In this document: positions 4,667-6,306 of the stretch, piece by piece | How the letters are laid out: each line of letters starts with the position of its first letter | How positions within the stretch are numbered: position 1 is the stretch's first letter | NCBI GenBank assembly: GCA_955652925.1 | Contig: CATPCO010000600.1 | Location: 1-6,306, forward strand | DNA: 6,306 nt | Direction: 5' to 3' | Source: an uncultured Xanthobacteraceae bacterium | Lineage (GTDB): Bacteria > Pseudomonadota > Alphaproteobacteria > Rhizobiales > Xanthobacteraceae | Position numbers and translations under genes: made by a program | The notes under the pieces: model-generated | Database searches by the model: none | What the model was told of the DNA's origin: nothing | Seen by the model: only the letters and a program-made list of their open reading frames with translations

Positions 4667-6241
4667 ATGCACTCGAATAGGCGAAAGCTCGCCTTCGCGG
4701 CAGCCATCGGGGTCGTCATTATTGCCGGTGCAGCCTGGGGGATCGTCAGGATCGGGCTCGGCGGCACGGCGGCACCTCGGCCCACGCTTGCCAGCATGCC
4801 GCCGCTCGCGCCGGTCACACGCAGTTCGGTCATCGTGACGCCGGTCGGCATTGCGCTGAGCGCGATCAAGGATGCATTGGAGACCGCGGCGCCGCATGAT
4901 CTTTCAGACAAGCTCGACCTTCAAATACCATTTCTTGCTGATGCCGATGTCAGCTGGTCGGTATCGCGCGGCCCATTGACGGTCACAGCCCAGGCGGACG
5001 GGCTCGCCATCTCGACGGCGCTCAGCGGTGCCATTCGCGCCGCTGCGCCAGCGCCGGGTTCCGGGGGCGACCCGAGGTCCCGCGATCTGTCCGGATTGCT
5101 CGGCAACATATTGGGTCAGTTGGGGGAGAGACAAAGTCAGTCGGGGTTCGCGCGCGATTCGGCAGGCGATATCCGCGGGAGCGCAACCCTCATCGCGCAT
5201 CCGGTTCTGCTGCCGCAGTGGCGGCTCGAGCCCAATCTCACATCCGAAGTGCGGATCGCGGATGCGTCGCTCTCTATAATGGGTGTGCGGCTTAGGGTGC
5301 CCGAGGCGGTCAAGCCGCTGCTCGATCGCGCCATGGACCGGCAGGTATCGTCATTGCAGGCGCGGCTGCGCGATGATCCATTCCTCGAGCTCGCGGCACA
5401 GCAGGAGTGGGCCAAGATGTGCCGTTCGATTCCACTGGGCACTGCCGCGCCGGACATGCCAAATCTCTGGCTTGAGGTTCGGCCCACGCGCGCCTTCGCG
5501 GCTCAACCCGCTCTCAATCAAAACGCGGTGTTGCTCACCATTGGCGTGCAGGCGGATACCCGGATCGTACCGAATGAGACCAAGCCGGATTGTCCGTTCC
5601 CGGCACAACTGGAAATCGTACCGCAGATGGAGCAAGGCCGCCTCGGCATTGCCGTGCCGATCGATATTCCATTTACCGAGGTGAGCCGGCTCATCGAGAC
5701 GAGACTGAAAGGCAAGACTTTCCCCGAGGACAAGAGCGGGGCGTTCAGCGCAACAATAAAGAGCGTCAATTTTGCCGCGTCCGGCGATCGGCTGCTCGTT
5801 TCCATCGGCATGCGAGCGAACGAGAGCAAGACCTGGTTCGGATTCGGCGCCGACGCGATCGTCCATGTGTGGGGCCGGCCGGTGCTCGATCGCGCGCGGC
5901 AAATGCTGCGGCTCAACGACGTTGCGCTTGATGTCGAGTCACAGGCCGCGTTTGGATTGCTCGGAACCGCGGCGCGCGCGGCCATACCCTCGCTGGAAAG
6001 GGCGCTGGCCGACAATGCGTTTGTCGATCTCGTCCCCGTCGCAGAGAACGCGCGCAGGAACCTGGAAGCCGCTGTTGCCGATTTCCGTAAACGCAGCGAC
6101 AGCATTGTGGTCGATGCGCAAGTGACCGATCTGCGGTTTGTCGATGTGCAATTCGACGCAAAGACCCTGCGGGTGATTGCCGAGGCCGACGGGACCGTGC
6201 GGGCTTCGGTCACCAGCCTCCTGCCGATGGACCGGCAGTAA
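4667..6241 (+). CDS. Membrane-anchored DUF4403 family protein
   Basis: This is a 524-residue protein. The N-terminus has a basic start (HSNRRK) and one hydrophobic segment at about 9-30, predicting a signal anchor with the rest in the periplasm. The remainder is alternating beta-strand and amphipathic-helix sequence starting with SSVIVTPVGIALSAI at 53-67, which I associate with DUF4403 (PF14356). A Gly/Ser/Arg-rich insert lies at about 128-165. Only two cysteines occur, C252 and C309, which could form a disulfide outside the cytoplasm. Residues 57-74 and 329-346 resemble each other without gaps, suggesting an internally duplicated domain. Function is unknown; a lipid- or ligand-binding envelope role is only a fold-based guess. 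ATG 4667 was chosen for its Shine-Dalgarno and for placing the anchor at the N-terminus. The stop overlaps a possible convergent gene end. Confidence 0.75.
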   Translation: MHSNRRKLAFAAAIGVVIIAGAAWGIVRIGLGGTAAPRPTLASMPPLAPVTRSSVIVTPVGIALSAIKDALETAAPHDLSDKLDLQIPFLADADVSWSVSRGPLTVTAQADGLAISTALSGAIRAAAPAPGSGGDPRSRDLSGLLGNILGQLGERQSQSGFARDSAGDIRGSATLIAHPVLLPQWRLEPNLTSEVRIADASLSIMGVRLRVPEAVKPLLDRAMDRQVSSLQARLRDDPFLELAAQQEWAKMCRSIPLGTAAPDMPNLWLEVRPTRAFAAQPALNQNAVLLTIGVQADTRIVPNETKPDCPFPAQLEIVPQMEQGRLGIAVPIDIPFTEVSRLIETRLKGKTFPEDKSGAFSATIKSVNFAASGDRLLVSIGMRANESKTWFGFGADAIVHVWGRPVLDRARQMLRLNDVALDVESQAAFGLLGTAARAAIPSLERALADNAFVDLVPVAENARRNLEAAVADFRKRSDSIVVDAQVTDLRFVDVQFDAKTLRVIAEADGTVRASVTSLLPMDRQ

Positions 6242-6306
6242 CCATGACTCGTTTGTGAATATGCACCATGAGCGCCATGGCGAAGAGCGGAGTGGCGAGA
6301 TTGACA
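6210..6306 (-). CDS. Partial 3' end of a convergent membrane-protein gene, possibly EI24/CysZ-like
   Basis: Reading the minus strand from 6305, the frame is open for 31 codons to a TGA at 6210-6212. The peptide begins VNLATPLFAMALMVHIHKRV. A hydrophobic run ending in a His/Lys/Arg-rich boundary and a short polar tail looks like the C-terminus of an integral membrane protein. The 'NL.TPLFA.ALMVH..KR' pattern resembles the end of alphaproteobacterial EI24/CysZ-like proteins as I recall them. It would overlap the DUF4403 3' end by 32 bp in convergent orientation. The start lies beyond the window. Only about 30 residues are visible, so both coding status and family are tentative. Confidence 0.42.
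   Translation of the reverse strand, partial: VNLATPLFAMALMVHIHKRVMVTAGPSAGGW

Noticed and set aside
5351..6213. Minus-strand open frames opposite the DUF4403 gene.
   Set aside because: Antisense shadows with Arg/Ser-rich composition and no start signal; only the short edge frame from 6305 to 6210 looked protein-like.

Overview
The window looks like ordinary chromosomal sequence from a GC-rich alphaproteobacterium, most likely of the Hyphomicrobiales (Bradyrhizobium / Rhodopseudomonas / Xanthobacteraceae relatives). This rests on recalled family knowledge and gene content: a short (207 aa) GpmA next to dapB, a DUF2244 membrane protein divergent from nth, a DUF4403 protein, and GC-rich palindromic intergenic repeats of types common in that group. 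No database search was possible. I see no phage, transposon, CRISPR, tRNA or rRNA signature.

Layout. 1-116 is an intergenic tail with a small 'ATCCGGGCTAC' hairpin repeat. 117-779 (+) is a DUF938 SAM-dependent methyltransferase. It converges on a cupin-fold protein at 811-1461 (-). The cupin gene diverges from dapB (1521-2330, +) across only 59 bp, and that gap holds a small inverted repeat overlapping the dapB Shine-Dalgarno sequence. A 91-bp, three-hairpin palindromic element (2342-2432) separates dapB from gpmA (2456-3079, +). gpmA converges on a DUF2244 membrane protein (3145-3657, -), which diverges from nth (3679-4491, +) across 21 bp. Neither of those starts has a Shine-Dalgarno sequence, and a single AT-rich hexamer region sits at -10 distance from both. 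Two consecutive hairpin elements (4539-4586 and 4605-4649) precede a membrane-anchored, probably periplasmic DUF4403 protein (4667-6241, +). The right edge holds what looks like the 3' end of a convergent membrane-protein gene on the minus strand, possibly EI24/CysZ-like.

Function. dapB (lysine/diaminopimelate synthesis), gpmA (glycolysis/gluconeogenesis) and nth (base excision repair) are housekeeping genes. The DUF938, cupin, DUF2244 and DUF4403 proteins are conserved but poorly characterised. Nothing here forms a clear multi-gene new system. The parts most worth a second look are the possible back-to-back leaderless promoters between DUF2244 and nth, the covarying architecture of the dapB-gpmA palindrome, the internal duplication in the DUF4403 protein, and the lysine/arginine-rich N-terminal tail of Nth.
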